Counted from the stretch's first letter, positions 18,710-27,739 are shown. The stretch is DNA of 36,915 nucleotides from Vibrio tasmaniensis 1F-187 (GCF_000272405.2 NZ_AJZM02000391.1:1-36915); one strand, 5' to 3'. The notes: generated by a model not told the origin, from the sequence alone. Made by a program: numbers and translations.

Positions 18710-19207
18710 TTACAGTGCTGCAAGTGCCGCTTCGTAGTTTGGTTCTTCAGTGATCTCTGCAACCAACTCGCTGTGTGTTACCACACCTTTTTCATCAACA
18801 ACGACAACTGCGCGTGTTGTTAGGCCTGATAGTGGGCCCTCAGCAATCGCTACGCCGTAGTCTGATGCGAATGCAGGAGAACGGAAAGTTGAGGCGTGTT
18901 GAACGCCTTCAATGCCTTCTAGTTCGCAGAAGCGACCCGCAGCAAACGGTAGGTCAGCAGAAATACAAACAACAACCGTGTTCGCAAGCTCTGCCGCTTT
19001 TGTGTTGAACGTACGTACGCTCGTTGCACAAGTTGCTGTGTCGATGCTTGGGAAGATGTTTAGAACCACTTTCTTGCCTTCAAGAGAAGCAAGAGTCAGT
19101 TCAGAAAGGTCGCCTGCAGTCAGTGCAAAGCTTGGTGCTTGTTCGCCAGTTTGTGGGAATGTGCCTGTTAGTGGTACAGCAGCGCCTTTGAAGGTAACGT
19201 GTGACAT
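18710..19207 (-). CDS. tpx: Thiol peroxidase Tpx
   Basis: Thioredoxin-dependent atypical 2-Cys peroxiredoxin that reduces alkyl hydroperoxides. It has 165 residues. The peroxidatic Cys60 lies in SIDTATC and the resolving Cys94 in GRFC, exactly as in E. coli Tpx. AAGGACAAATTC precedes the ATG. It is monocistronic. E. coli Tpx is periplasmic or cytoplasmic depending on the report; no signal peptide is seen here. Confidence 0.97.
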   Translation of the reverse strand: MSHVTFKGAAVPLTGTFPQTGEQAPSFALTAGDLSELTLASLEGKKVVLNIFPSIDTATCATSVRTFNTKAAELANTVVVCISADLPFAAGRFCELEGIEGVQHASTFRSPAFASDYGVAIAEGPLSGLTTRAVVVVDEKGVVTHSELVAEITEEPNYEAALAAL

Positions 19208-19370
19208 GAATTTGTCCTTAGTTTAATTATGGTTATGAAACTAGTTGAGCCTAGTAAGACTTACGTTACTCGGAAGTGGTTAAGAAGTGAATGCTTTAAA
19301 TGTCAGAATTGTAATTAAAGGTCTTTGATTTATTTGTTTGAGAGAGGAATAAATAAAACGACAGATAAAG

Positions 19371-19400
19371 AAAAACCCCGAGAGCTTGCGCTCATCGGGG
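19371..19400 (-). terminator. Terminator of csrB
   Basis: CCCCGA pairs with TCGGGG (19376-19381 with 19395-19400), and inside GAGC pairs with GCTC around a TTGC (GCAA in RNA) loop. A T-run follows on the minus strand. Confidence 0.93.
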
Positions 19401-19787
19401 TCTATAGTCTTACTCGCAGCAATCCGGCTACTAAGTGTGCTCCATGCATCAAATCCATGATAGTGTGCTGTTATCCTTCAGCGTATTCCTTTCGTCGCCT
19501 TCCTAGCGGTGTCCTTGATCTTATCCTGATCTGCCAACAATCCTCGTTAGCGCGCGTCACTTGTTCCTTGAGCGGTGTCCTTTACATCATCCTGATGTTC
19601 AGTCCTTTCCTCGTCCAGAGGTGTCCATTGTCTTTCCTTAGTAGCAACCATCCTAGTTACTATTGCGTCCATTCAATGTCCATTTCGCTATCCATGCCGA
19701 TTATTCATCCTGAGTAATCGAATCTTCATCCTGAAGATAACCAAATCCTTGGCGTTTCCTGTTCCGTGTCAGCATCCTTCCGACACC
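19371..19787 (-). ncRNA. csrB: CsrB-family small RNA that sequesters CsrA
   Basis: About 415 nt on the minus strand with about 28 GGA motifs by hand count (TCC on the plus strand). Many sit in hairpin loops: 19585-19597, 19642-19662, 19699-19719 and 19723-19737 are stems with GGA loops; two of these pair only on the minus strand (G-U pairs), which fixes the strand. A 5' hairpin starts near the proposed transcription start, and a strong terminator (19376-19400 plus a T-run at 19371-19375) ends the RNA. CsrB RNAs titrate CsrA, which controls carbon use, motility and, in Vibrio, quorum sensing. Vibrios usually have several copies; which one this is cannot be told. No protein is encoded. Confidence 0.92.
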
Positions 19788-19791
19788 ATTC

Positions 19792-19819
19792 ATATTACCG
19801 ATTCCTTATTTATCAGCAA
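19792..19819 (-). promoter_or_regulatory. csrB promoter
   Basis: Read leftward, TTGCTG (19814-19819), 16 bases and TAATAT (19792-19797) place the start near 19786. The poor -35 suits an activator-dependent promoter. Confidence 0.6.
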
Positions 19820-19929
19820 TGGTGCATAAGCGAATTTCTATATAATTATTTGAATGATAAATGTACGTATCTTTTAATTTCAATTGGTTGCGATATCGAG
19901 GTGACTAATTTCGTCATCAAATATCGATA

Positions 19930-19975
19930 TTTACTCACTGCCTTGTGAGAGATCTCGCACAAGGCAGCGAGTAAA
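19930..19975. promoter_or_regulatory. 46-bp palindrome holding a GacA/VarA-type activator site
   Basis: Two 23-base arms (19930-19952 and 19953-19975) pair with only two mismatches. Its core TGTGAGAGATCTCGCACA fits the UvrY/GacA upstream sequence (TGTAAG-N6-CTTACA type) found before csrB genes, and its centre is about 166 bases before the proposed csrB start. The outer arms go beyond a simple activator site. As the region directly follows the ggt stop, the same hairpin may also end ggt mRNA. Confidence 0.65.
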
Positions 19976-19991
19976 AAGGGAGAATTATTCC

Positions 19992-21749
19992 CTACTGACC
20001 AATGGCTGCACCTTCACGACGAGGGTCTGCAGCGCCTTCTAAACCATCTTTTGTGATGCGAATCGCGTGTAAACCAGAGTTAAGATCGCGAACGTTGACT
20101 TCAAATCCCATCTTTTCTAGCTCAGGTTTGAAGTTTTCCGCTGATGTTCTTTTTTCCAAATCTAAGGTACCGAAACGGTTTAGGAAGTGTGGTTGGTTGA
20201 TCGCTTGCTGAATATCCATGTCCCATTGGGTATGCGCAATGATCGCTTGTGCTACATAACCTATGATACGGCTGCCACCGGGAGAGCCAATCGCCATGTA
20301 AGGTTTATCGTCTTGCATGATGATAGTGGGTGCCATTGAAGAACGTGGACGCTTACCCGGCTCAAGTCGGTTAGCGATAGGCTTACCATCGTTGTGGGTC
20401 TTGAATGAGAAGTCGGTCAGTTCGTTATTGAGTAGGAAGCCTCTCACCATCAAACGTGAGCCAAAGGCATTCTCAATGGTGGTGGTCATCGAAACGACAT
20501 TGCCATCGCTATCGACGATATTGAAGTGGCTGGTGGACGGCAATTCAATAGAAACATCTTGGCTTCGCAGCATGGCGTGATCCCACGGTGGCGTGCCTGA
20601 AGGTGCGCTTGATAGTGCCTTACCTGCGGTAATTAACTGAGCACGTTCCTGCAAATAGTCAGTATTCACTAGCCCTTGGGTTGGCATCGGTACGTAATCT
20701 TGGTCTGCCATGTACATACCACGGTCAGCAAAGGCTAGGCGAGAAGCGTCTGCTAACACTTGCCAAGATTTAGCGTCGTTTGGTCCCCATGATTTAAGAT
20801 CAAACTGCTCGGTCATCGCTAAGATCTGCCCAACCGTTAATGCACCTGAACTTGGTGGACCCATTCCGCATACTTGGTAGCTCTCATAAGCGGAACAAAC
20901 GGGTTCACGTTGCTTGATCGAGTAAGCGTCAAAATCTTTCTGCGCCAATACGCCAGGGTTACCTTTGGCAGTTTGCACAGTATTAATGATGTCGGCAGAG
21001 ATCTCACCCTGATAGAAGGCCTTAGCACCATCCTTTGAGATAGCGTTTAACGTTGCCGCGTACTCTGGGTTCTTAAGTTGCGTGCCAGCTGTTTTCGGGC
21101 TGCCATCGGCATTGAAGAAGTAGGCTTTGGTAGTGGCAAAGCGACTTAGTCGCTCTTGGTCATTTTCAATCAAGGTGGCTAAACGTGGGCTGATGGTAAA
21201 GCCTTTTTCAGCCAGTTGAGCGATGGGCTTAATCAGTGATGCCCATTCTAACTTGCCGTATTTTTGGTGAGTGTCCCACAGCAGTTGGACTGTGCCCGGT
21301 GTCGCCACTGAGCGACCACCAACCACTGCATCGTAAAACTTAAGCGGTTGTCCGTTTTCGTCTTGGAACAAACGTGGTGTGGCATCAAGTGGTGCAGTTT
21401 CACGACCATCGTAGGTTTTGAGTTGCTTGTCCTTGCCATCAAAATAAACAAGGAATGCTCCACCGCCAATACCTGACGATTGAGGCTCGACCAAGCCAAG
21501 CATCAGCTGCACGGCAACCATGGCATCAATGGCATTACCACCACGAGCAAGCACATCAGCTCCAGCCTGTGTTGCTAATGGGTTGGCCGCAGTGACCATC
21601 CAGTCATTGGCCTTGACGAGTTGTTTGGTTTCTAAACCACTACTTTGTTCGGGTGCGACGGAATCGGCAGCTTGATTTGCCCAACTGACGTGAGAGGCAA
21701 AAAGTAGGGTAGAAGTGGCGAGGGTTGTTAGTTTTGTTTTCCACTGCAT
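19992..21749 (-). CDS. ggt: Gamma-glutamyltransferase
   Basis: Periplasmic enzyme that hydrolyses glutathione and transfers its gamma-glutamyl group. It has 585 residues, typical of bacterial GGT. A signal peptide covers about 1-25 (ending ASHVSWANQA). The proenzyme cuts itself before the nucleophile Thr406 in STSHFNIVDSDGNVVS. GSPGGSRIIGYV and the SSMAPT block are substrate-site signatures. The mature small subunit is thus residues 406-585. It lies upstream of csrB on the same strand. Confidence 0.97.
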   Translation of the reverse strand: MQWKTKLTTLATSTLLFASHVSWANQAADSVAPEQSSGLETKQLVKANDWMVTAANPLATQAGADVLARGGNAIDAMVAVQLMLGLVEPQSSGIGGGAFLVYFDGKDKQLKTYDGRETAPLDATPRLFQDENGQPLKFYDAVVGGRSVATPGTVQLLWDTHQKYGKLEWASLIKPIAQLAEKGFTISPRLATLIENDQERLSRFATTKAYFFNADGSPKTAGTQLKNPEYAATLNAISKDGAKAFYQGEISADIINTVQTAKGNPGVLAQKDFDAYSIKQREPVCSAYESYQVCGMGPPSSGALTVGQILAMTEQFDLKSWGPNDAKSWQVLADASRLAFADRGMYMADQDYVPMPTQGLVNTDYLQERAQLITAGKALSSAPSGTPPWDHAMLRSQDVSIELPSTSHFNIVDSDGNVVSMTTTIENAFGSRLMVRGFLLNNELTDFSFKTHNDGKPIANRLEPGKRPRSSMAPTIIMQDDKPYMAIGSPGGSRIIGYVAQAIIAHTQWDMDIQQAINQPHFLNRFGTLDLEKRTSAENFKPELEKMGFEVNVRDLNSGLHAIRITKDGLEGAADPRREGAAIGQ

Positions 21750-21840
21750 GATCTTCTCCTTTTAATATGCAGAGCTAGATTGGCAGTGGAAAGATGAGAT
21801 AGCCAGAGTGTTGTTAACGAATTGTAATCTTGATTCGAAT

Positions 21841-22503
21841 TTAAGCGATTAAACCGGACAGTGACTGCCAAAGAATACTCGCGCCAATAAGGCTGAATAA
21901 CACGCCACACAAGCCATCGATGTAAACGGTCGCTTCGCTGAGTTTCTTCTGCAGTGTTTTGGTTGAAAGCATCCACGCCAGCAGTGAGAACCAAAACAGT
22001 GAGAGGCCAAATAGGATGATCAGAGCAAAGCCTTTGCCTGACAGCGACATATCCGCAGGGACTAAGCTCGACATTAAACTAATAAAGAATACCAAAGCCT
22101 TTGGGTTGAGAATGTTGGTCATAAACCCTTTAGAAAATGCATCTCGCTTGTTGGTCAGAATCAGATCTTTAGAATTGACGGTATCGGCGTCATCGTCGTG
22201 GTTCTGAATTATTTGCCAGGTTGCTTTAAGTGCCCCGTAGCCTAAGTACAGTAAGTAGCTACCGCCGGCCAATTGGATAATGGCAAATAGGGTTGGTTGC
22301 TGGTGGACTAGGTAACTGATTCCCGTCAGGCTCAGCAACGAATGCAGCAAGATCCCGCAAGATAAGCCAAGCGCAATGTACAAGCCTGTCTGGCGTCCGT
22401 GACGCGTCGCATTTTGCACGACTAACGCAAAATCAGGGCCGGGGCTCATCAAAGCGATAAAGTGGATAGAGGCTAGGGTGATCAGTATGGTGACTTCGTT
22501 CAT
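21841..22503 (-). CDS. LysE/RhtB-family amino-acid exporter
   Basis: Inner-membrane exporter of 220 residues with about six hydrophobic segments. Family marks are ALMSPGPDFALV in helix 1, GLSCG in helix 2, GGSYLLYLGY in helix 3 and GFMTNILNPKALVFF in the middle. It lies 99 bases after an AraC-type gene on the same strand, which may regulate it. The substrate is unknown. Confidence 0.93.
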   Translation of the reverse strand: MNEVTILITLASIHFIALMSPGPDFALVVQNATRHGRQTGLYIALGLSCGILLHSLLSLTGISYLVHQQPTLFAIIQLAGGSYLLYLGYGALKATWQIIQNHDDDADTVNSKDLILTNKRDAFSKGFMTNILNPKALVFFISLMSSLVPADMSLSGKGFALIILFGLSLFWFSLLAWMLSTKTLQKKLSEATVYIDGLCGVLFSLIGASILWQSLSGLIA

Positions 22504-22602
22504 CGTCAGTTCTCAATAACGTTGCCGCTATTTTTAAATAAGTAATCGTATTGAGCGTAGCTTACCGTGATTTGAAATCGAGCAATTGTAAATTATCAAC
22601 AC

Positions 22603-23397
22603 TTAGTTGATTTGTGAGGGTGGTACGCCGAACGTGGTTTTGAAAGCCTTAGAGAAGTGTGCTTGATCATAGAAGCCTACTTGGTGCGCGACCTTGGTAC
22701 CACATATCCCAGACTTAATCAGACGCATGCTCTGTTCCATACGTAAACGGCTCAGCCATGCATAAGGCGTAATGCCCATTCTGTTTTTAAAATGGCGTTG
22801 GAATTGAGTCGTGGTTAAACCACACAACTCAGACAATTGTTCTAATCGCACTGGTTGATCCAAGTTCGCCATCAAGTAGTCTTTTAGCGTATCAATCGAT
22901 TGATTACCCAGTTTGATGTCACTCTTCGATCCAAATTTCGCATAACGATCGACAATCGTCGAGAACCCTTCGAAAGGTAAGCAATCTTGAGCGAGCTGGC
23001 TGATGTTTTGATGGATTAATAGGCCGTGTAAGTTGCGCAATTGTGAAAATGCAGCTTGATCGGAGAGGATCAACTCAGAAAAGCCTAATGTGTGACCATT
23101 TTGCTTGGGATCGGCAAGATCTTGAAACCATTGGGGAGACACGGCAAACACACTGACTTGATAACCCGAATCGAGCTTGGAGTGTCCATCATGCAGTTCA
23201 TCGGGTGGCATGATAACAACTTGGCCAGCACCAACATTATGGCTCGTCCCTTTATAGACGAATTTCTGCTGTCCTTGGGTAATTAAGCCAATGTGAAAGT
23301 CCAAATGATAGTGGCGCTGAAAGGCAAACTCTTGGTACTGAGCTTGGATCAGGCTGATATCTTCTGTTGGGGTAGAGTAGTAGTGGACTTTATCCAT
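22603..23397 (-). CDS. AraC-family regulator
   Basis: A 264-residue transcription factor. A cupin-like AraC ligand domain lies at about 15-150 (HYHLDFHIGLITQGQQKF, VVIMPPDELHDG), then two helix-turn-helices at about 165-260 (LSELCGLTTTQFQRHFKNRM and VAHQVGFYDQAHFSKAFKTTFG). ATG 23397 is chosen; an in-frame TTG at 23418 would add seven residues, and neither has a clear ribosome site. It precedes the LysE-type exporter and probably controls it, a common pairing. Confidence 0.9.
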   Translation of the reverse strand: MDKVHYYSTPTEDISLIQAQYQEFAFQRHYHLDFHIGLITQGQQKFVYKGTSHNVGAGQVVIMPPDELHDGHSKLDSGYQVSVFAVSPQWFQDLADPKQNGHTLGFSELILSDQAAFSQLRNLHGLLIHQNISQLAQDCLPFEGFSTIVDRYAKFGSKSDIKLGNQSIDTLKDYLMANLDQPVRLEQLSELCGLTTTQFQRHFKNRMGITPYAWLSRLRMEQSMRLIKSGICGTKVAHQVGFYDQAHFSKAFKTTFGVPPSQIN

Positions 23398-23483
23398 GGT
23401 ACAAAAAAGCTTGGTCAAATAGTCATCAATTCAACCAAGCTTATCTTCGTATTAAGGGATTGTCTTGTAAAAAACGATCAGTG

Positions 23484-24392
23484 TTATTGCTTAGCGCGTT
23501 TGTTCTTCTTGTTGTTACGTAGGCCATCAAAGCTGAAAATCACCAGAGCGCCCCAAATAAAGGCGAAGGTAATCGCTTTATCTGAAGTAAAGGCTTCACC
23601 GTAAATCAGAACCGCGAGCAAGAACATTAAGCTTGGGCCGATGTACTGGAAGAAACCGAGTGTCGATAGCTTCAAGCGGGTTGCAGCGCCAGTAAAACAA
23701 AGCAGTGGAACCGTGGTGATCACACCTGCTGCAACCAATAATAGATTGAGTTGCATTGGGTTCATCGATAAATCTGACGTTGCACTGTCTGCGATAAACA
23801 ATAGGTACGTTGCGGCGATAGGCAGCATCACCAGCGTCTCAATGAATAAGCCAGTTTGAGCTTCCAAGCTAACCTTTTTACGTAACAGGCCATAGAAACC
23901 AAAGCTGAAGGCTAGGGCAATGGCAACGATCGGCACAGAGCCAAACGCGATCAATTGAATTATCACGCCAATCGCAGCCAGAGCAACCGCAAACCATTGA
24001 AGTTTACGTAAGCGTTCGCCAAGGAAGAACATCCCGAGCAACACGTTAATCAGCGGATTGATGTAATAGCCTAAGCTGGCATCGAGCATGTGATTGGAAT
24101 TCACCGCCCAAATAAAAATAAGCCAGTTGGCGCCCACTAAAATCGAAGTGGCGACTAAATAGAGCATTTTGGGTTTGGAGGTGAGGGTGTCTCGAACCTT
24201 ACGCCAGCCACGACTCATGTGCAGTAGAAAAGCGAGTAGGAAAAAAGACCATACTACACGGTGGCTAAGAATCTCAAATGGGGATACTTCACTTAAAGAT
24301 TTGAAATATATGGGAGCGATTCCCCACATGGTGTAAGCGGCAACGGCAAGCAAAATTCCCTGTCGCGTACGTTGTTGGTCTTCTTGTGTCAT
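23484..24392 (-). CDS. rarD: RarD-type EamA transporter
   Basis: Inner-membrane protein of 302 residues with about ten helices. AAYTMWGIAPIYFKSL and PFEILSHRVVWS are typical of RarD; SLGYYINPLINVLLGM and IGPSLMFLLAVLIYGE are EamA repeats. RarD is called a chloramphenicol-sensitivity protein, but its substrate is not established. It is a single gene, divergent from recQ. Confidence 0.93.
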   Translation of the reverse strand: MTQEDQQRTRQGILLAVAAYTMWGIAPIYFKSLSEVSPFEILSHRVVWSFFLLAFLLHMSRGWRKVRDTLTSKPKMLYLVATSILVGANWLIFIWAVNSNHMLDASLGYYINPLINVLLGMFFLGERLRKLQWFAVALAAIGVIIQLIAFGSVPIVAIALAFSFGFYGLLRKKVSLEAQTGLFIETLVMLPIAATYLLFIADSATSDLSMNPMQLNLLLVAAGVITTVPLLCFTGAATRLKLSTLGFFQYIGPSLMFLLAVLIYGEAFTSDKAITFAFIWGALVIFSFDGLRNNKKNKRAKQ

Positions 24393-24572
24393 GTAACTTT
24401 CTCTAGCACTGAGTGCTTATTAATAAGATTTATAAAGAGAGTTGGTCAGTATAGGAGCGTTAACCCTTTTCACCTAACAATTTGCGGTTTAATTCGCTAG
24501 CGTTCCCCTCTACAATGTGCGCCTTGCTTGCCAATGCTGCACGCTGACTTTATACCTTGATTAGGAACCACA

Positions 24573-26412
24573 ATGACCGCCACTCTGATTGCTGAGCAAA
24601 CACCAACTCCCGCGAATGATGCGCAAGATATCTTACAAGATGTCTTTGGTTATCAGAGCTTTCGTGATGGTCAGCAAGAGGTCATAGACCTAGCCGTTGA
24701 AGGCAAAGACAGCTTGGTGATTATGCCAACCGGTGGTGGTAAGTCTCTGTGTTACCAGATCCCGGCTTTAGTGCGTGATGGGCTGACTTTGGTTATCTCA
24801 CCGCTCATTTCATTGATGAAAGACCAAGTTGACCAGTTGAAAGCTAATGGTGTGGCGGCTGAGTGCATAAACTCATCGATGCCACGCGATCAACTGTTGA
24901 GCGTGTTCAACCGCATGAACTCAGGCCAATTGAAGATGGTTTATGCTTCGCCAGAGCGTGTGTTGATGCGTGACTTCATCGAGCGCTTACAAGACTTGCC
25001 GCTTTCGATGATTGCGGTCGATGAGGCGCACTGTATCTCTCAGTGGGGACACGATTTCCGTCCTGAATATGCTTTGCTAGGTCAGCTTAAACAGTATTTC
25101 CCGCATGTGCCTTATATGGCGCTGACGGCAACCGCTGACGATGCGACGCGCAAAGATATAATCTCGCGTTTGCAGCTGGTGGAGCCGCACACTTACTTAG
25201 GCAGCTTCGATCGCCCTAATATTCGCTACAACCTGGTTGAGAAGCACAAGCCCGTGTCTCAGGTGGTCCGCTACCTAGAAACACAGAAAGGCAATTGCGG
25301 CATCATCTATTGTGGTAGTCGTAAGAAAGTGGAAATGGTGACCGAGAAGCTGTGCAATAACGGTATTCGTGCTGCGGGTTATCATGCAGGCATGGACACC
25401 GATGAGCGTGCTTACGTTCAAGAGGCCTTCCAACGTGATGATATCCAGATCGTTGTTGCAACCGTGGCGTTTGGTATGGGTATCAACAAACCCAATGTTC
25501 GTTTTGTGGTGCACTTTGATATTCCACGCAACATCGAATCTTACTAATCAAGAAACTGGCCGTGCTGGTCGTGATGGCTTGCCTGCTGAAGCGATGATGT
25601 TGTTTGACCCTGCTGATATGGGTTGGCTGCGTCGTATGCTGGATGAAAAAGAAGAAGGCCCGCAAAAACAAGTTGAGATGCACAAGCTGAACGCGATGAG
25701 TGCTTTTGCCGAAGCGCAAACCTGTCGTCGCCAGGTTCTGTTGAACTACTTTGGCGAATATCGCGAGAAGCAATGTGGTAACTGCGATATCTGCCTCGAT
25801 CCACCTAAGCATTTTGATGCGACTAAAGAAGCGCAGAAGGCATTGTCTTGTGTGTACCGTGTCAATCAGTCGTTTGGTATGGGCTACGTGGTCGAAGTTA
25901 TGCGTGGCATGCAGAACATCCGTGTCCGTGATAATGGCCACGATAAATTGTCTACTTACGGTATTGGCCGCGACCATAGTCATGATTACTGGATCAGTAT
26001 CTTCCGTCAGTTGATTCACAAAGGCTTGCTGTTCCAGAACATTACTCGTAACTCGACATTACAGTTAACAGAAGAAGCCCGCCCGTTACTGCGTGGTGAG
26101 ATGTCTTTGGAGTTGGCTGTTCCTCGTTTAGATACCGCGGTGCGCAATGCGAAGTCCGACAAGCTGAGCAGTAAGAACTACGATAAGAAGCTGTTTGCGA
26201 AACTGCGTAAGCTGCGTAAGTCGATTGCTGATGAAGATGGCTTACCACCTTATGTGGTATTCAGTGATGCGACGCTGATTGATATGGCTGAAATCCTACC
26301 CACATCTTATGGTGAGATGCTGGCAGTGAATGGTGTCGGTCAACGCAAACTCGATAAGTACGCTGATCCATTCTTGGATTTGATTCAAGAACACATCACT
26401 ACACACGGCTAA
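24573..26412 (+). pseudogene. recQ: ATP-dependent DNA helicase RecQ, frameshifted
   Basis: A RecQ of about 612 residues split by one extra base. The first frame has [11 protein letters not shown] (Walker A), [18 protein letters not shown] (DEAH), TATAD and RPNIRYNL and stops at 25545-25547 after NIESY. The next frame continues exactly with QETGRAGRDGLPAEAM, then the zinc domain (CRRQVLLNYFG..CGNCDICLDPP), winged helix and HRDC. E. coli RecQ reads NIESYYQETGRAGRDG here. Removing one A from TACTAATCAAG (25543-25553) restores this. If the lesion is real, the protein lacks motif VI and would be inactive. Since everything after it is intact, it is a recent mutation or a sequencing error. Confidence 0.93.
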
Positions 26413-26484
26413 TTGCTAGTTTTCAGAAGTGTTTAGCTTATAAAAACCATTAGCTTATAGAAAAAGAATAAGGTTGATAGGGAC

Positions 26485-26796
26485 ATGACAACACCAACAG
26501 AATTTGGCTTAAGAGAGTATTTGGCTGAGGAAGGGCGTTTATTGATTACGTCTCCAAGTTTTGATTTTGATTCTTATGAAGTGCTAGGTGAAAAGCTGGT
26601 GGCATTGCTGTCAGCGTCTGTTGTTGAAAAGCAATGGGACGCCGATATGCACTCTTGGTTGATTGATTTTGAAGATTGTCGGATGTTTTTAAAGTCTGAA
26701 CATTACAGTGAATCAATCTGGTTTGAGTCGTTAAACGCTGAAGAAAGCCGAGAAGAGTTCGATTATCTCGCGACGCTTTTCAAGCGCGGTTTCTAA
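26485..26796 (+). CDS. Small conserved protein, possibly DUF3630
   Basis: A 103-residue acidic cytoplasmic protein without signal or membrane segment. It holds several aromatic/acidic stretches (SWLIDFEDCRMFLKSEHYSESIWFES). Length and order after recQ suggest the DUF3630 family of vibrios, but I assign this from memory only. A weak purine-rich GATAGGG precedes the ATG. Function unknown. Confidence 0.7.
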   Translation: MTTPTEFGLREYLAEEGRLLITSPSFDFDSYEVLGEKLVALLSASVVEKQWDADMHSWLIDFEDCRMFLKSEHYSESIWFESLNAEESREEFDYLATLFKRGF

Positions 26797-26805
26797 CTTT
26801 TTGCA

Positions 26806-26860
26806 TGGCTTCTGAAACGTAGCTTCTAAACCTGGCTTTTAAAACTTGGCTTCTAACGCC
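26806..26860 (+). repeat. Four short degenerate tandem repeats
   Basis: TGGCTTCTGAAACG, TAGCTTCTAAACC, TGGCTTTTAAAACT and TGGCTTCTAACGCC follow each other at 26806, 26820, 26833 and 26847. The last codons of the upstream gene hold a fifth look-alike (GGTTTCTAAC, 26789-26798), so the array may have grown from the gene's end. Confidence 0.65.
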
Positions 26861-26874
26861 ATTCATCAATAAAA

Positions 26875-26904
26875 GTGAGGATAAACGTTTGCGTTTGTTC
26901 TCAC
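26875..26904 (+). other. Intergenic hairpin of unknown role
   Basis: A 13-bp stem with two G-T pairs (26875-26887 with 26892-26904) and a TTTG loop. No T-tract follows, so it is a poor terminator. It lies just before the yhhQ promoter. Confidence 0.5.
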
Positions 26905-26906
26905 CA

Positions 26907-26934
26907 TTGCAGCCAATATTGATTAATGTATAAT
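26907..26934 (+). promoter_or_regulatory. Putative yhhQ promoter
   Basis: TTGCAG (26907-26912), 16 bases, then TATAAT (26929-26934). Transcription would begin near 26941 and give a leader of about 125 nt that holds the preQ1 riboswitch. Confidence 0.6.
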
Positions 26935-27024
26935 CGCCCGCCGCTCAATAGAGCAAATTATAGAAACATTTTTAATTCACATTATTGGTAAGAGCTTTCT
27001 TGGATTATTCGAAGAAATGACTCG

Positions 27025-27061
27025 ATTTGGGTTCCCTCACCCCCAAACCAAACTAAAAAGG
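27025..27061 (+). promoter_or_regulatory. preQ1 class I riboswitch before yhhQ
   Basis: Stem TTTGGG (27026-27031) pairs with CCCAAA (27042-27047). The loop TTCCCTCACC is followed by an A-rich tail ACCAAACTAAAAAGG. The layout (stem, loop pyrimidines able to pair with the terminal AGG, CCC for ligand recognition, A-rich strand) is that of the small H-type pseudoknot of preQ1-I. The AAGG is also the ribosome site for ATG 27068, so ligand should block translation. Confidence 0.82.
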
Positions 27062-27067
27062 TACAGC

Positions 27068-27739
27068 ATGAGTAACTTTACCCCTGCGCAACAGCGCAAA
27101 GCCCTAGCACTATTAGTTTTGTTCCATTTGATCATTATTGCATCAAGCAACTATTTGGTTCAGCTACCTTTTACCGTCTTCGGTATGCACACCACTTGGG
27201 GTGCTTTCACTTTCCCGTTTATCTTTCTAGCGACCGACCTGACCGTACGTATTTTTGGCGCGCAGCTTGCTCGTAAAATCATTTTCTTAGTGATGTTACC
27301 AGCGCTGGCCGTTTCTTATTTATTGTCGGTGGTGTTCTTTGAAGGTTCATTCCAAGGATTTAGCCAACTAGGCGAGTTCAACTTGTTTGTTGCACGCATC
27401 GCAGCGGCAAGCTTCATGGCTTATCTGCTCGGTCAAATCTTGGATGTGCATGTGTTCAACCGCTTACGCCAAATGAAGCAATGGTGGGTTGCGCCAACGT
27501 GTTCAACGTTATTCGGTAATGCCATTGATACCATCGCGTTCTTTGCGATTGCTTTCTACCAAAGCCCAGATCCATTCATGGCTGAGCACTGGACTGAAAT
27601 TGCGTTGGTCGACTACGGATTCAAGCTTATCATCAGCTTAGGTCTGTTTGTTCCAATGTACGGTGTGCTTCTAAATTACGTAGTTAAGAAGCTAACCGCT
27701 GTGAACCCTGACTTTAAAGCGACAGGTGTTAACGCTTAA
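27068..27739 (+). CDS. yhhQ: Queuosine-precursor transporter YhhQ (VUT family)
   Basis: Inner-membrane transporter of 223 residues that imports preQ0/preQ1 for making queuosine in tRNA. Helices cover most of the protein. SNYLVQLP, WGAFTFPFIFLATDLTVRIFG and FGNAIDTIAFFAIAF are VUT/YhhQ family signatures. ATG 27068 is chosen over an in-frame ATG at 27017 because the latter lies before the riboswitch and would translate it. Own riboswitch and terminator, so a one-gene unit. Confidence 0.95.
   Translation: MSNFTPAQQRKALALLVLFHLIIIASSNYLVQLPFTVFGMHTTWGAFTFPFIFLATDLTVRIFGAQLARKIIFLVMLPALAVSYLLSVVFFEGSFQGFSQLGEFNLFVARIAAASFMAYLLGQILDVHVFNRLRQMKQWWVAPTCSTLFGNAIDTIAFFAIAFYQSPDPFMAEHWTEIALVDYGFKLIISLGLFVPMYGVLLNYVVKKLTAVNPDFKATGVNA

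Noticed and set aside
19325..19717. 130-residue plus-strand ORF, and a 60-residue one at 19766-19948
   Set aside because: They are antisense to csrB and its promoter region; rich in Ser/Cys/Leu from the repeated TCC motifs; not real genes.
25483..26019. 178-residue minus-strand ORF
   Set aside because: It is a shadow of the conserved RecQ coding region; no start signal.
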